A stretch of DNA of 32,709 bases, taken from positions 1-32,709 of the forward strand of contig JBKEDE010000029.1 in NCBI GenBank assembly GCA_047975265.1, read 5' to 3'. Position numbers and translations under genes: made by a program. Of the stretch, positions 1 through 7,654 are shown in pieces. A model generated the notes under the pieces. That model was given only the letters and a program-made list of their open reading frames with translations. It was not told the origin of the DNA and ran no database searches. Source of the DNA: UJ101 sp047975265. GTDB lineage: Bacteria > Bacteroidota > Bacteroidia > Flavobacteriales > UJ101. The stretch's first letter is position 1, and each line of letters starts with the position of its first letter.

Positions 1-228
1 CCCTTTGGGATTCACCACCGAACTCTCTGCGTTAGCTCCTGACATGCTTGGTACTACCAGTGGATAGGTATTGTTAGATGTTTTATTGGTCAAATCCATC
101 ACTCCGTTGGGGGCATTGTTCCCGACCCCTACCTGACCATAAAGACACGAAAAACCTACGAATAACCATAACAGTACCGTAAGAATTGTACTCCGTCCTC
201 TCTTAAACAGTAAATCTCCCTTTTTCAT
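1..228 (-). CDS. Secreted or surface protein, 5' end only (hypothetical)
   Basis: Reading leftwards from the ATG at 228-226, 76 codons stay open to the window edge, so the 3' part lies outside. The N-terminus has a basic stretch (MKKGDLLFKRGRS), a hydrophobic segment of about 16 residues and a signal peptidase I-like site after CLYGQ. The mature protein then begins VGVGNNAPNGVMDLTNKT. A QVGIGT-N-P-x-A-x-LD-like start just after the signal peptide is common in long secreted or surface proteins of Flavobacteriia. The function cannot be named from this fragment. Transcription would start in the AT-rich gap 229-462, where I see no clear promoter box. The start is well supported by the signal peptide, but the family is uncertain. 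Confidence 0.7.
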   Translation of the reverse strand, partial: MKKGDLLFKRGRSTILTVLLWLFVGFSCLYGQVGVGNNAPNGVMDLTNKTSNNTYPLVVPSMSGANAESSVVNPKG

Positions 229-450
229 ATAACTTTTATTTTTTTGATTTCTAATTGATTATACAAAAGAAAAGATTTAGCGTCATTTTTTCGAAAAAAC
301 AACCTCTACTTAAATATCTAAAATTATAATTATCTTATAAGTAATTGATAATAAGCTGTTAAAATTATTTATTTTAATAAAATGTAGTTATTTTGTAGTA
401 TAATTTCGTCTATAAAATCCTGCTAATTATCGAATAAATATCATATAAAC

Positions 451-474
451 AAGAAAAAATACCTATAAATAGGT
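451..474 (-). terminator. Short hairpin and U-tract overlapping the epimerase stop codon
   Basis: On the minus strand ACCTA-TTTA-TAGGT forms a 5-bp stem with a 4-nt loop at 461-474, followed by ATTTTTTCTT. The hairpin contains the TAG stop codon of the epimerase gene. The stem is short and AT-rich, so termination here is plausible rather than certain. Confidence 0.45.
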
Positions 475-1443
475 GTATTCTCTTGCCAAAAGCGATATTA
501 TTTCATCTGTTTTTTCAAATTCATAGTCCAAAGCTTTTTTTACTTTGGTATTGTCGTAACGGACTTGGGAAATCAACGATTCGTATGTTGCCTGACTCAA
601 TCGCTCTTTCAACCCGAAGAAAGCTACCCACGAAGATAGAATACGCACGTATTTTAGTTTTGTATTTGAGATTCTTTTTGTTTTAATATTTTTGTAAGCA
701 CAAATGGTTTTTACCAATTTCTCGTATGGTACGTTTTCCGAAATTATAATAAACCGTTCATTGTAATACTGTTCATTCATAAGTCTTACACTGCATTTTG
801 CCACATCTTCTGCCGAGATGAACGCTGAGCCTCCCGAAGTATAATACCCTCTTAAAGAATGCTTGACAACTTTTCCACTACTTTGATTCCAAAAACCAAT
901 ACCCAAAACTACTCCCGGATTTACAACCACCACGTTTAAACCCTCTTGTGAACCTCGCCAAACTTCCATTTCTCCTTCAAATTTAGAACAAGCATATTTT
1001 GAGTGGTTTATTTTTTCTAAAAAATCATTTTTTTCAGTAATCACCTCACCATAAATAGAATCCAGCACGGCAATCGAACTCATGTATAAAAACCGCTTCA
1101 CTCCGTTGACAATTGAAAAATTAACCATATTAGTCGTTCCTATCACATTTACATCATACAATTCTTTTGATTTTCGATCGTTGAAATCAACCCGACCGGC
1201 AACATGATAAACCTCTGTAATTTCTTGAAAAACAACATCCAATGTTGTGATATCCGTAATATCTCCTTCAACCCACTCTATCCGTTCCCACAAAATCAGT
1301 TGTTTTTTTCTTTCAAACAATGACTTTACTTCTTCCAAAGAAGAATACGGTCGTTTTAAAGCACGTATTTTTTTATTGACCAGTGCCAATTCTAACAAAA
1401 TGTGAGCCCCTACTAAACCCGTAGCTCCGGTAATTAAAATCAT
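463..1443 (-). CDS. NAD(P)-dependent epimerase/dehydratase, extended SDR family
   Basis: This 326-residue protein begins directly with a Rossmann fold. The GATGLVG motif (residues 6-12) is the GxxGxxG dinucleotide-binding loop of extended short-chain dehydrogenases. The catalytic YxxxK pair is Y150 and K154 in KYACSK, and the preceding MSS (121-123) supplies the catalytic serine. The substrate-binding C-terminal part is less conserved, so the substrate cannot be called; sugar nucleotides and sterol- or flavonoid-like substrates are all known in this superfamily. It has no signal peptide, so it should act in the cytoplasm. It is transcribed divergently from ricT, 106 bp away, as a single gene. 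The superfamily is certain; the exact reaction is unknown. Confidence 0.85.
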   Translation of the reverse strand: MILITGATGLVGAHILLELALVNKKIRALKRPYSSLEEVKSLFERKKQLILWERIEWVEGDITDITTLDVVFQEITEVYHVAGRVDFNDRKSKELYDVNVIGTTNMVNFSIVNGVKRFLYMSSIAVLDSIYGEVITEKNDFLEKINHSKYACSKFEGEMEVWRGSQEGLNVVVVNPGVVLGIGFWNQSSGKVVKHSLRGYYTSGGSAFISAEDVAKCSVRLMNEQYYNERFIIISENVPYEKLVKTICAYKNIKTKRISNTKLKYVRILSSWVAFFGLKERLSQATYESLISQVRYDNTKVKKALDYEFEKTDEIISLLAREYTYL

Positions 1444-1517
1444 AATGCTAAAATACAGTAATAAAGAGAATATTTTATTAAAAAAAATGAAGATTTAATT
1501 ATCTCATATTATAATCT

Positions 1518-1525
1518 TATCTTTG
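1518..1525 (+). promoter_or_regulatory. Bacteroidota -7 promoter box for the ricT-gldH-PBP1A operon
   Basis: TATCTTTG matches the flavobacterial -7 consensus TAnnTTTG exactly and lies 24 nt upstream of the ricT ATG. A TTG inside this box could be mistaken for a start codon. No clear -33 TTG element was found. Confidence 0.6.
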
Positions 1526-1549
1526 TACGTTATAGATTATAGAGATATT

Positions 1550-2920
1550 ATGTCGTATATAAATACATGCACTTCTTGTGGTACAAACGGTACACCTGCC
1601 GGATGTGGAAACAAAGGACATTGTGCAAGTGGAAGTTGTAATAAATTAACCGTTTTTAATTGGCTTTCAAATGTTCGACAACCTGATGACATACAGCCTT
1701 TTGAATTTGTTGAAATTCGATTTAAAAACGATCGGAAAAGTTTTTTTAAAAATATAAATCACCTCTCTTTAAAAGCAGGTGATGTTGTGGCTGTTGAAGG
1801 AAATCCGGGACACGATGTCGGCGTTGTTACTTTGACCGGAGAAATGGTCCGCATTCAAATGCGAGGGAAAAAATTTGATTTTGACCGTGAAGACTTAATC
1901 AAAAAGATATATCGGATCGCTAATCAAAAAGATATTGACAAATGGCAGGAAGTTCGAGAAAAAGAATACAAAGTGATGGTTCGTACACGTGATATTGTAC
2001 GAACTTTGGGATTGGAAATGAAAATCTGCGATGTGGAATATCAAGGAGATGGAAACAAAGCCACTTTTTATTATACAGCTGAAGAACGCGTTGATTTCCG
2101 TATTCTGATTAAAGAATTAGCCGGTGCTTTCCGAACTCGAATTGAAATGAGGCAAATTGGATATCGTCAAGGAGCAGCGAAAGTCGGTGGAATAGGCTCT
2201 TGTGGCAGGGAGCTGTGTTGCTCTACTTGGCTAACTGATTTTAGAAGTGTTAATACCGTTGCTGCACGTTACCAGCAATTATCTATTAATCCTCAAAAAT
2301 TAGCAGGACAATGCGGTAAGTTAAAATGTTGTTTAAATTTTGAATTGGATTCTTATTTAGAAGCTGTTAAAAAATTTCCCGATATTCATACGCAATTGTA
2401 TACGGAGAAAGGTGTTGCCAATTGTATGAAATTGGATATTTTTAAAAAAGAAATATGGTATGCTTATACGGAAAATCCCATTACGTGGCATAAATTAGAT
2501 CCTCAAACTGCCAATGAAATTATTGAAATCAATCAATCTAAAAAGAAGGTTTCGAGTTTGGAAGATTATATTCTTACTGATGGTTCTACAAAAGAAATTT
2601 CTTTTGAAAGTGCTTCCGAATCAGATAAAATAGATCGGTTTGATCATAGAAATAAACGCAGAAGATCGAATAAAAACAGTAAAAACCAACATAACCGAAA
2701 GAGAAAACCTTCAGGTGATAGAGCCTTTGCTGAAAACAAATCCAGTTCATCTCATAAAAATCAAGGAAAATCAAAACGTTCCAATCTTTCCGGAAATTCG
2801 GGAACAAACTCTTCTAAAACAAGACGTCAAAAACAAGGAAATGGAAATCAAAAAAGACCAAATAATCAATCCGATCGTGGAAAAAATCCAAAAAATACTA
2901 ATTCTTCCGATTCTAAGTAG
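1550..2920 (+). CDS. ricT: RicT-like PSP1 domain protein
   Basis: The PSP1/RicT (formerly YaaT) family is recognised by two conserved cysteine clusters, GSCGRELCCSTWL and AGQCGKLKCCLNFE, in the middle of the 456-residue protein. In Bacillus subtilis RicT works with RicA and RicF in an Fe-S-containing complex that affects RNase Y and phosphorelay signalling; the role in Bacteroidota is not established. The N-terminus adds another cysteine-rich stretch (CTSCGTNGTPAGCGNKGHC). About 100 C-terminal residues are a low-complexity tail rich in Lys, Arg, Asn and Ser, probably disordered and possibly nucleic-acid binding. I chose the ATG at 1550 because the alternative in-frame TTG at 1523 lies inside the promoter box. 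The tail overlaps the start of gldH in another frame. The order ricT, gldH, PBP1A is typical of Flavobacteriia. Confidence 0.88.
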   Translation: MSYINTCTSCGTNGTPAGCGNKGHCASGSCNKLTVFNWLSNVRQPDDIQPFEFVEIRFKNDRKSFFKNINHLSLKAGDVVAVEGNPGHDVGVVTLTGEMVRIQMRGKKFDFDREDLIKKIYRIANQKDIDKWQEVREKEYKVMVRTRDIVRTLGLEMKICDVEYQGDGNKATFYYTAEERVDFRILIKELAGAFRTRIEMRQIGYRQGAAKVGGIGSCGRELCCSTWLTDFRSVNTVAARYQQLSINPQKLAGQCGKLKCCLNFELDSYLEAVKKFPDIHTQLYTEKGVANCMKLDIFKKEIWYAYTENPITWHKLDPQTANEIIEINQSKKKVSSLEDYILTDGSTKEISFESASESDKIDRFDHRNKRRRSNKNSKNQHNRKRKPSGDRAFAENKSSSSHKNQGKSKRSNLSGNSGTNSSKTRRQKQGNGNQKRPNNQSDRGKNPKNTNSSDSK

Positions 2921-3365
2921 TTTTCTCTTTTTGACATTATTTTCGTGTACGGAAAATGTAATGTATGAATCTTTAAAACCCATTCATAATAATTGGCACA
3001 AAGATTCCGTTTATACTTTTGAAGTCCATTTAAAAAAAAGGAAGCAACCTCAAAATATTTTTTTGGTTTTGAGAAATAATGAACACTATAAATACAGTAA
3101 TATTTATTTTTTTATAACATTAGAAAAACCTACCGGAATCCAAGAGACAGACACGCTTCAATACCGAATGGCAAATTCGGATGGAAATTGGACAGGAAAA
3201 GGAATGGGAAATGTAAAAGAAAACTTACTTTTGTATCGTGAAAATGAAAATTTTACCGATACAGGAATGTATAAAATTCATATTCAACATGGTATGCGAG
3301 CAAACCAATTAAAAGGATTGGAGGATTTAGGTTTAATTATTCAAAAAGCAGAAAGTCATGAGTAA
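2877..3365 (+). CDS. gldH: Gliding motility lipoprotein GldH
   Basis: This 162-residue lipoprotein resembles GldH, which is needed for gliding and, through its link to the T9SS machinery, for surface adhesin export in Flavobacterium. A GTG start at 2877 gives a compact type II signal peptide (EKIQKILILPILSSFLFL) ending in the lipobox TLFSC with Cys24. An in-frame ATG at 2841 is possible but gives an unusually long 36-residue leader. Beyond the cysteine, the pattern CTENVMYESLKPIHNNWHKD and the beta-rich remainder fit the family length of roughly 155-165 residues. The gene overlaps the ricT tail by 44 nt and PBP1A by 8 nt, which suggests translational coupling. It should sit in the periplasm, anchored by lipid. 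The T9SS-sorted hydrolase at 13278-15194 is consistent with an active export system in this organism. Confidence 0.82.
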   Translation: MEKIQKILILPILSSFLFLTLFSCTENVMYESLKPIHNNWHKDSVYTFEVHLKKRKQPQNIFLVLRNNEHYKYSNIYFFITLEKPTGIQETDTLQYRMANSDGNWTGKGMGNVKENLLLYRENENFTDTGMYKIHIQHGMRANQLKGLEDLGLIIQKAESHE

Positions 3366-5724
3366 TCGAAAACCGTCTTTAATAAAAGACACGACAACAA
3401 CAAAAAAATATACCCAAAAAACCAAGAAGAACTATTCTTACAAAAAATTATTATCTACCATTTGGATGTTCTTCTTTATTGGCATTGCCGGTGTTTTTGT
3501 CTTTTTTTATCTATTGGCAAATGGATTCATAGTCGATCTTCCTGATACTAAAGATCTTGAAAATCCTCGTTTGAGTTTAGCTTCGGAAATTCTCTCGGTT
3601 GATGATCAAATTTTAGGAAAATTTTATAAAGAAAACCGTGCCTCCATTGATTACAATGAGCTACCTCAGAATATGATTGATGCTTTGGTTTCAACGGAAG
3701 ACGAACGTTTTTACAATCACTCAGGAATTGATTATAGAGGTGTTGCCCGAGCCGTAGCAACATTTGGTAAAGATGGAGGAGGGAGTACAATCACGCAACA
3801 ATTAGCCAAGATGCTTTTTAGTGATATACCTCAAAATATGTGGGAGCGTATCAAGCAGAAATTAGGTGAGTGGGTTGTTGCCGTTCAGTTAGAAAAACGA
3901 TTTACTAAAGAAGAAATCATCGCTTTATATCTTAACAAATTTTCATTTAACTGGAATGCCATCGGAATTAAAAATGCTTCCAAACTCTTTTTTAATAAAG
4001 ACCCTAAAGATTTGAAGACAGAGGAATCTGCTGTGCTGGTTGGTATGCTTAAATCACCTTCCGTGTTCAATCCAAAACGGAATCCTAATAAAGCCAAACT
4101 ACGAAGAGAAGTTGTTTTGAAACAAATGGTGAAAAACAATAAACTGACTCAAACCGAGTATGATTCGCTACGTTTATTACCTTTAGGACTAAATTACACC
4201 CAATTCAGTTCTAAATTAGGTTCAGCAACCTATTTTAGAGAGTTTTTGAAAGAAGAAGTAACCGAAATGCTTCAAACACAAGGTGTAAGTAAAACAGATG
4301 GAACACCTTACGACATTCAATCCGATGGATTAAAAATTTACACCACCATTGATTCCCGGATGCAGAAAAATGCTGAAGATGCTGTAAAAAAACATTTGGT
4401 ACGTCACCAAAAAACATTTAACAGAGAAAAACGTTGGAACACAAAATTTCCGTTTCACGGCACAACTATCGGTCCTAAAACCATTGATACTTTAATGACC
4501 CGAGCCATGCGTTGGACAGATCGTTATAAAACACTAAAAGCCCAAGGATTATCAGAAGATTCCATTCGAGCTATTTTTAAAAAGCCCGTTCCAATGGATA
4601 TTTTTACATGGAGTGGTTCTAAAGATACCATTATGTCTCCTTGGGATTCTATTCGTTATCACAAATCTATTTTACAAGCGGGATTAATGTCTATGGAACC
4701 TCAAACAGGTTATGTAAAAGCCTGGGTTGGGGGTATTGATTTTGACCATTTTCAATACGACCACGTAAAAAAAGGAAGACGGCAAATTGGTTCTACTTTC
4801 AAACCTTTTGTTTATGCGACAGCTATTTCTGAAAAACATTATTCGCCTTGTACCATGATTTCAAATGCTCCTTTCAGATACAGAGGAAGTTCTAAAGTTG
4901 TTCGTGGCGGGGGCGGTGAAGTATCATTAAAAACGGGGCTTGCTATGTCGTTAAACCCTGTAGCTCTTCGTTTGATTGATAAAACGACACCCAAACCGGT
5001 TATTCAGTTATGTCAAGATTTGGGTATTACTACTAAAATGAATGATAACGATTTAACCATTGCTTTAGGCTCTGCTGATATCAGCTTGTATGAAATGGTA
5101 GGTGCTTACGGTGCTTTTGCCAATAAAGGAATTTATGTGGAGCCTGTTGTTGTGTGGCGTGTTGAAGACAAAGACGGAAGAATATTATACGAACATAAAC
5201 CTAAAACTCATGAGGTATTTTCAGAAGAAGTAGCCTATGCCATGATTAAAATTATGCGTGGTTCTGCCGATCATCCAAAGGGGACTTCAAAATGGCTTCG
5301 CACCAAATACGGACTAAAAAATCCTATTGCATGTAAAACCGGAACGACCAACTCCAATTCTGACGGTTGGTTTATTGGTTTTGTTCCTAATTTAGTAACA
5401 GGTGTTTGGGTTGGTCATGAAGACCGTGCTGCTCACTTTGCCAGTACGGCAAATGGTCAAGGAGCAGCAATGGCTTTGCCTATATGGGCTTATTTTATGA
5501 AAGACAACTATAAAAATAAAAAATTAGAGATTTCCAATAAAAAGTTTGAAGAACCGGAAACAGAGTCTGAAATCAATTTTAATTGTTCGGAATATGGAGG
5601 ATTTAGAGCTTTTGGAGAATCCGGCTTAGAAGTAAAAACCAATCCTGTAAAAATAGATAGTGTTGATATTAATACCCGAATTCAACAGCAAAATCAAACC
5701 TCCGGAGAAGATCTATTTGATTAA
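3358..5724 (+). CDS. mrcA: Bifunctional class A penicillin-binding protein (PBP1A type)
   Basis: This inner-membrane enzyme polymerises glycan strands and cross-links peptides of peptidoglycan. One transmembrane helix (about residues 36-58) follows a basic cytoplasmic N-terminus. The GT51 domain shows EDERFYNHSG with catalytic Glu114, GGSTITQQLAK and KRFTKEEIIALYLNKF. The transpeptidase domain shows the SxxK motif STFK with nucleophile Ser479, SLN at 531-533 and KTGTT at 660-664. All catalytic motifs are intact, and 788 residues is normal for the family. A segment of about 90 residues between the last GT51 motif and the transpeptidase domain, around residues 360-440, is rich in charged residues. 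The gene starts inside the last codons of gldH, so it is the third gene of the operon. Confidence 0.95.
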   Translation: MSNRKPSLIKDTTTTKKYTQKTKKNYSYKKLLSTIWMFFFIGIAGVFVFFYLLANGFIVDLPDTKDLENPRLSLASEILSVDDQILGKFYKENRASIDYNELPQNMIDALVSTEDERFYNHSGIDYRGVARAVATFGKDGGGSTITQQLAKMLFSDIPQNMWERIKQKLGEWVVAVQLEKRFTKEEIIALYLNKFSFNWNAIGIKNASKLFFNKDPKDLKTEESAVLVGMLKSPSVFNPKRNPNKAKLRREVVLKQMVKNNKLTQTEYDSLRLLPLGLNYTQFSSKLGSATYFREFLKEEVTEMLQTQGVSKTDGTPYDIQSDGLKIYTTIDSRMQKNAEDAVKKHLVRHQKTFNREKRWNTKFPFHGTTIGPKTIDTLMTRAMRWTDRYKTLKAQGLSEDSIRAIFKKPVPMDIFTWSGSKDTIMSPWDSIRYHKSILQAGLMSMEPQTGYVKAWVGGIDFDHFQYDHVKKGRRQIGSTFKPFVYATAISEKHYSPCTMISNAPFRYRGSSKVVRGGGGEVSLKTGLAMSLNPVALRLIDKTTPKPVIQLCQDLGITTKMNDNDLTIALGSADISLYEMVGAYGAFANKGIYVEPVVVWRVEDKDGRILYEHKPKTHEVFSEEVAYAMIKIMRGSADHPKGTSKWLRTKYGLKNPIACKTGTTNSNSDGWFIGFVPNLVTGVWVGHEDRAAHFASTANGQGAAMALPIWAYFMKDNYKNKKLEISNKKFEEPETESEINFNCSEYGGFRAFGESGLEVKTNPVKIDSVDINTRIQQQNQTSGEDLFD

Positions 5725-5802
5725 ATCATACTAAAAAGAGATGCTTATTAAAAGTAAATACAAATTTATTCAATTTGTTCTTAAGCCTTAATAATTATAA
5801 AT

Positions 5803-5958
5803 ATGAGAAAGTTAATAATGTCAAGTTTGATTGTAACCTTTTTAGTATCATGTAGTCAAAAACAAACGTATTTTTTTAAGGAAAAAAATAATGATATATG
5901 TACTAAATTAGTAACTAACTTTTTAGACATGTTTGATTTTCTTTGCCCACTTATCTAA
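5803..5958 (+). CDS. Very small putative lipoprotein (51 aa)
   Basis: An ATG at 5803 opens a 51-codon frame with a good lipoprotein signal: MRKLIMSSLIVTFLVSCSQK, with the lipobox LVSC. The mature part is only about 35 residues and has no recognisable domain. It lies alone in the 312-bp gap between the PBP1A and purB genes. It may be a genuine small lipoprotein or the 5' remnant of a longer gene cut by a stop. The rest of the gap shows nothing else convincing. Confidence 0.45.
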   Translation: MRKLIMSSLIVTFLVSCSQKQTYFFKEKNNDICTKLVTNFLDMFDFLCPLI

Positions 5959-6036
5959 CTTTAAAAGGTTTTTTTCTCCTCTTGGATATGTGTTTATGAT
6001 AATATTTCATTTGAAGTTTTGTCATTCCTATCTATT

Positions 6037-7464
6037 TCATACTTTCATTTCATAATCCATTCCAATTAAACCTTTGTTTTGTTCTAACACAGGTTTTAAA
6101 TGATATTGCAGAAAATCTACCGTCTGTTGTTCTGCAAAACCGATATATTTTGTAGGATCAGCTATTTTTTTTAATTGTTCTAAAGTAAACGGATACGTTT
6201 CATCATGAGCTATCCGTTCTAATAAATCGTTTTCTTTTCCTTCTTGTTTAACTTGCAAACCGGCTTCAATGCTATGTAAACGAATACTTTCATGTAACTC
6301 TTGTCGGTCACCTCCTGCTTTTACTCCTTCCATAATAAACATTTCTGTCATCATAAACGGTAATTCAGCCATTACATGTTTTTCAATTACTTTTGGATAA
6401 ACTACCATTCCGTCTACCACATTATGCCAAATGGATAATAATGCATCTGTTGCTAAAAAAGCCTGTGGAATGGATAAACGTTTATTTGCCGAATCGTCTA
6501 ATGTTCTTTCAAACCATTGCGTAGCCGCTACCTGAGCCGGACTATTAGCTAAGGCTATTACAAATTTTGCTAATGATGAAATACGTTCAGAACGCATAGG
6601 ATTACGTTTATACGCCATTGCACTGGAACCGATTTGTTTTTTTGCAAAGGGTTCCTCCATTTCTTTTAAGTTAGAAAGTAAACGTAAATCATTTGTAAAT
6701 TTATGAGCTGATTGAGCTATGCTTGATAGTACATTCAATACACGACTATCTACTTTTCGGTCATAAGTTTGCCCTGTTACAGCCTGACTGGCTTTAAACC
6801 CCATTTTTTCAGCTACTTTTTGATCTAACTGAATCAATTTCTTATAATCTCCTTCAAAAAGATCTTTATAACTGGCTCCTGTTCCTGTTGTTCCTTTTAC
6901 TCCACGAAGTTTTAATGAGTCTAATACAAATTCAAGTTCTTCTATATCCATCAATAAACTTTGTAGCCATAAGGTGGTTCTCTTCCCAACAGTTGTTAAT
7001 TGTGCCGGCTGATAATGCGTAAAACCTAGAGTAGGTAAACTTTTGTTTTCTTCTGCAAAATTGCCAAGTAAATACATGACATTGATTAATTTTTTCTTAA
7101 TTAATTGTAAGCCTTCTTTGTGCTGGATAATATCTGTATTATCACCTACAAAAGCAGATGTAGCTCCTAAATGAATAATGGGTTTTGCTTTAGGGGCAAC
7201 ATCTCCAAAGGCATGTACATGAGCCATAACATCATGACGAAATTCTTTCTCGTATTTTGTTGCTACTTCAAAATCAATGTTATATACATTTTTTTTCATT
7301 TGTTGTAATTGCTCATCTGTAATAGAAAGCCCTAATTCTTGCTCACTTTCTGCTAAAGCTATCCATAATTTTCGCCAGGTAGAAAATTTCATTTCAGGGG
7401 AAAACATATATAACATTTCTTTACTACCGTAACGTTCTACTAAAGGATTGGAATATTGATTCAT
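6037..7464 (-). CDS. purB: Adenylosuccinate lyase, human-like subtype
   Basis: The enzyme cleaves SAICAR to AICAR and adenylosuccinate to AMP, releasing fumarate, in cytoplasmic purine synthesis. The 475-residue sequence follows the human ADSL pattern closely (for example RHDVMAHVH, TLGFTHYQPAQLTTVGKR, RGVKGTTGTGAS, WFERTLDDSAN), unlike the shorter PurB beginning with SPIDGRY that I would expect in Flavobacterium or Bacteroides. Catalytic His150 in GFTHYQPAQ and the flexible signature loop at 279-289, with Ser280/281, are present. The loop reads SSAMAYKRNP where most relatives have SSAMP(Y/H)KRNP, a proline-to-alanine change. It is a single gene with its own promoter box. The function is clear; the subtype is judged from remembered family sequences. 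Confidence 0.95.
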   Translation of the reverse strand: MNQYSNPLVERYGSKEMLYMFSPEMKFSTWRKLWIALAESEQELGLSITDEQLQQMKKNVYNIDFEVATKYEKEFRHDVMAHVHAFGDVAPKAKPIIHLGATSAFVGDNTDIIQHKEGLQLIKKKLINVMYLLGNFAEENKSLPTLGFTHYQPAQLTTVGKRTTLWLQSLLMDIEELEFVLDSLKLRGVKGTTGTGASYKDLFEGDYKKLIQLDQKVAEKMGFKASQAVTGQTYDRKVDSRVLNVLSSIAQSAHKFTNDLRLLSNLKEMEEPFAKKQIGSSAMAYKRNPMRSERISSLAKFVIALANSPAQVAATQWFERTLDDSANKRLSIPQAFLATDALLSIWHNVVDGMVVYPKVIEKHVMAELPFMMTEMFIMEGVKAGGDRQELHESIRLHSIEAGLQVKQEGKENDLLERIAHDETYPFTLEQLKKIADPTKYIGFAEQQTVDFLQYHLKPVLEQNKGLIGMDYEMKV

Positions 7465-7495
7465 ATTATGTATTGATTTGTTGTCAATTTATATC

Positions 7496-7503
7496 CAAAA
7501 GTA
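7496..7503 (-). promoter_or_regulatory. Candidate -7 promoter box for purB
   Basis: On the minus strand TACTTTTG matches TAnnTTTG exactly, 31 nt before the purB ATG. No -33 element stands at the usual distance. Confidence 0.5.
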
Positions 7504-7595
7504 CAAATTTTGATTATACGTATAATTACAAACTACGTTTAAGCTTTAAAACTCATAATAATTTTGTGTATTTAAGGTATTTCATCCAAGAATCT

Positions 7596-7625
7596 AAAAA
7601 AACCCATCATAAATTTACAATGGGT
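7596..7625 (-). terminator. Terminator of the OmpA/DUF937 gene
   Basis: On the minus strand ACCCAT, a 12-nt loop and ATGGGT (7602-7625) are followed by a run of T residues. It begins about 30 nt after the stop of the OmpA-family gene. Confidence 0.6.
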
Positions 7626-7654
7626 ATTTTTAACTAATAGGTATTTTAAAATAT

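Noticed and set aside
1523..1549. TTG start giving a 465-residue RicT
   Set aside because: The TTG is part of the TATCTTTG promoter box, and the sequence conserved in the family begins after the ATG at 1550.
2586..2983. Minus-strand frames opposite the ricT tail and gldH start
   Set aside because: They are antisense to two well-supported genes and have low-complexity, Phe- and Tyr-rich translations.
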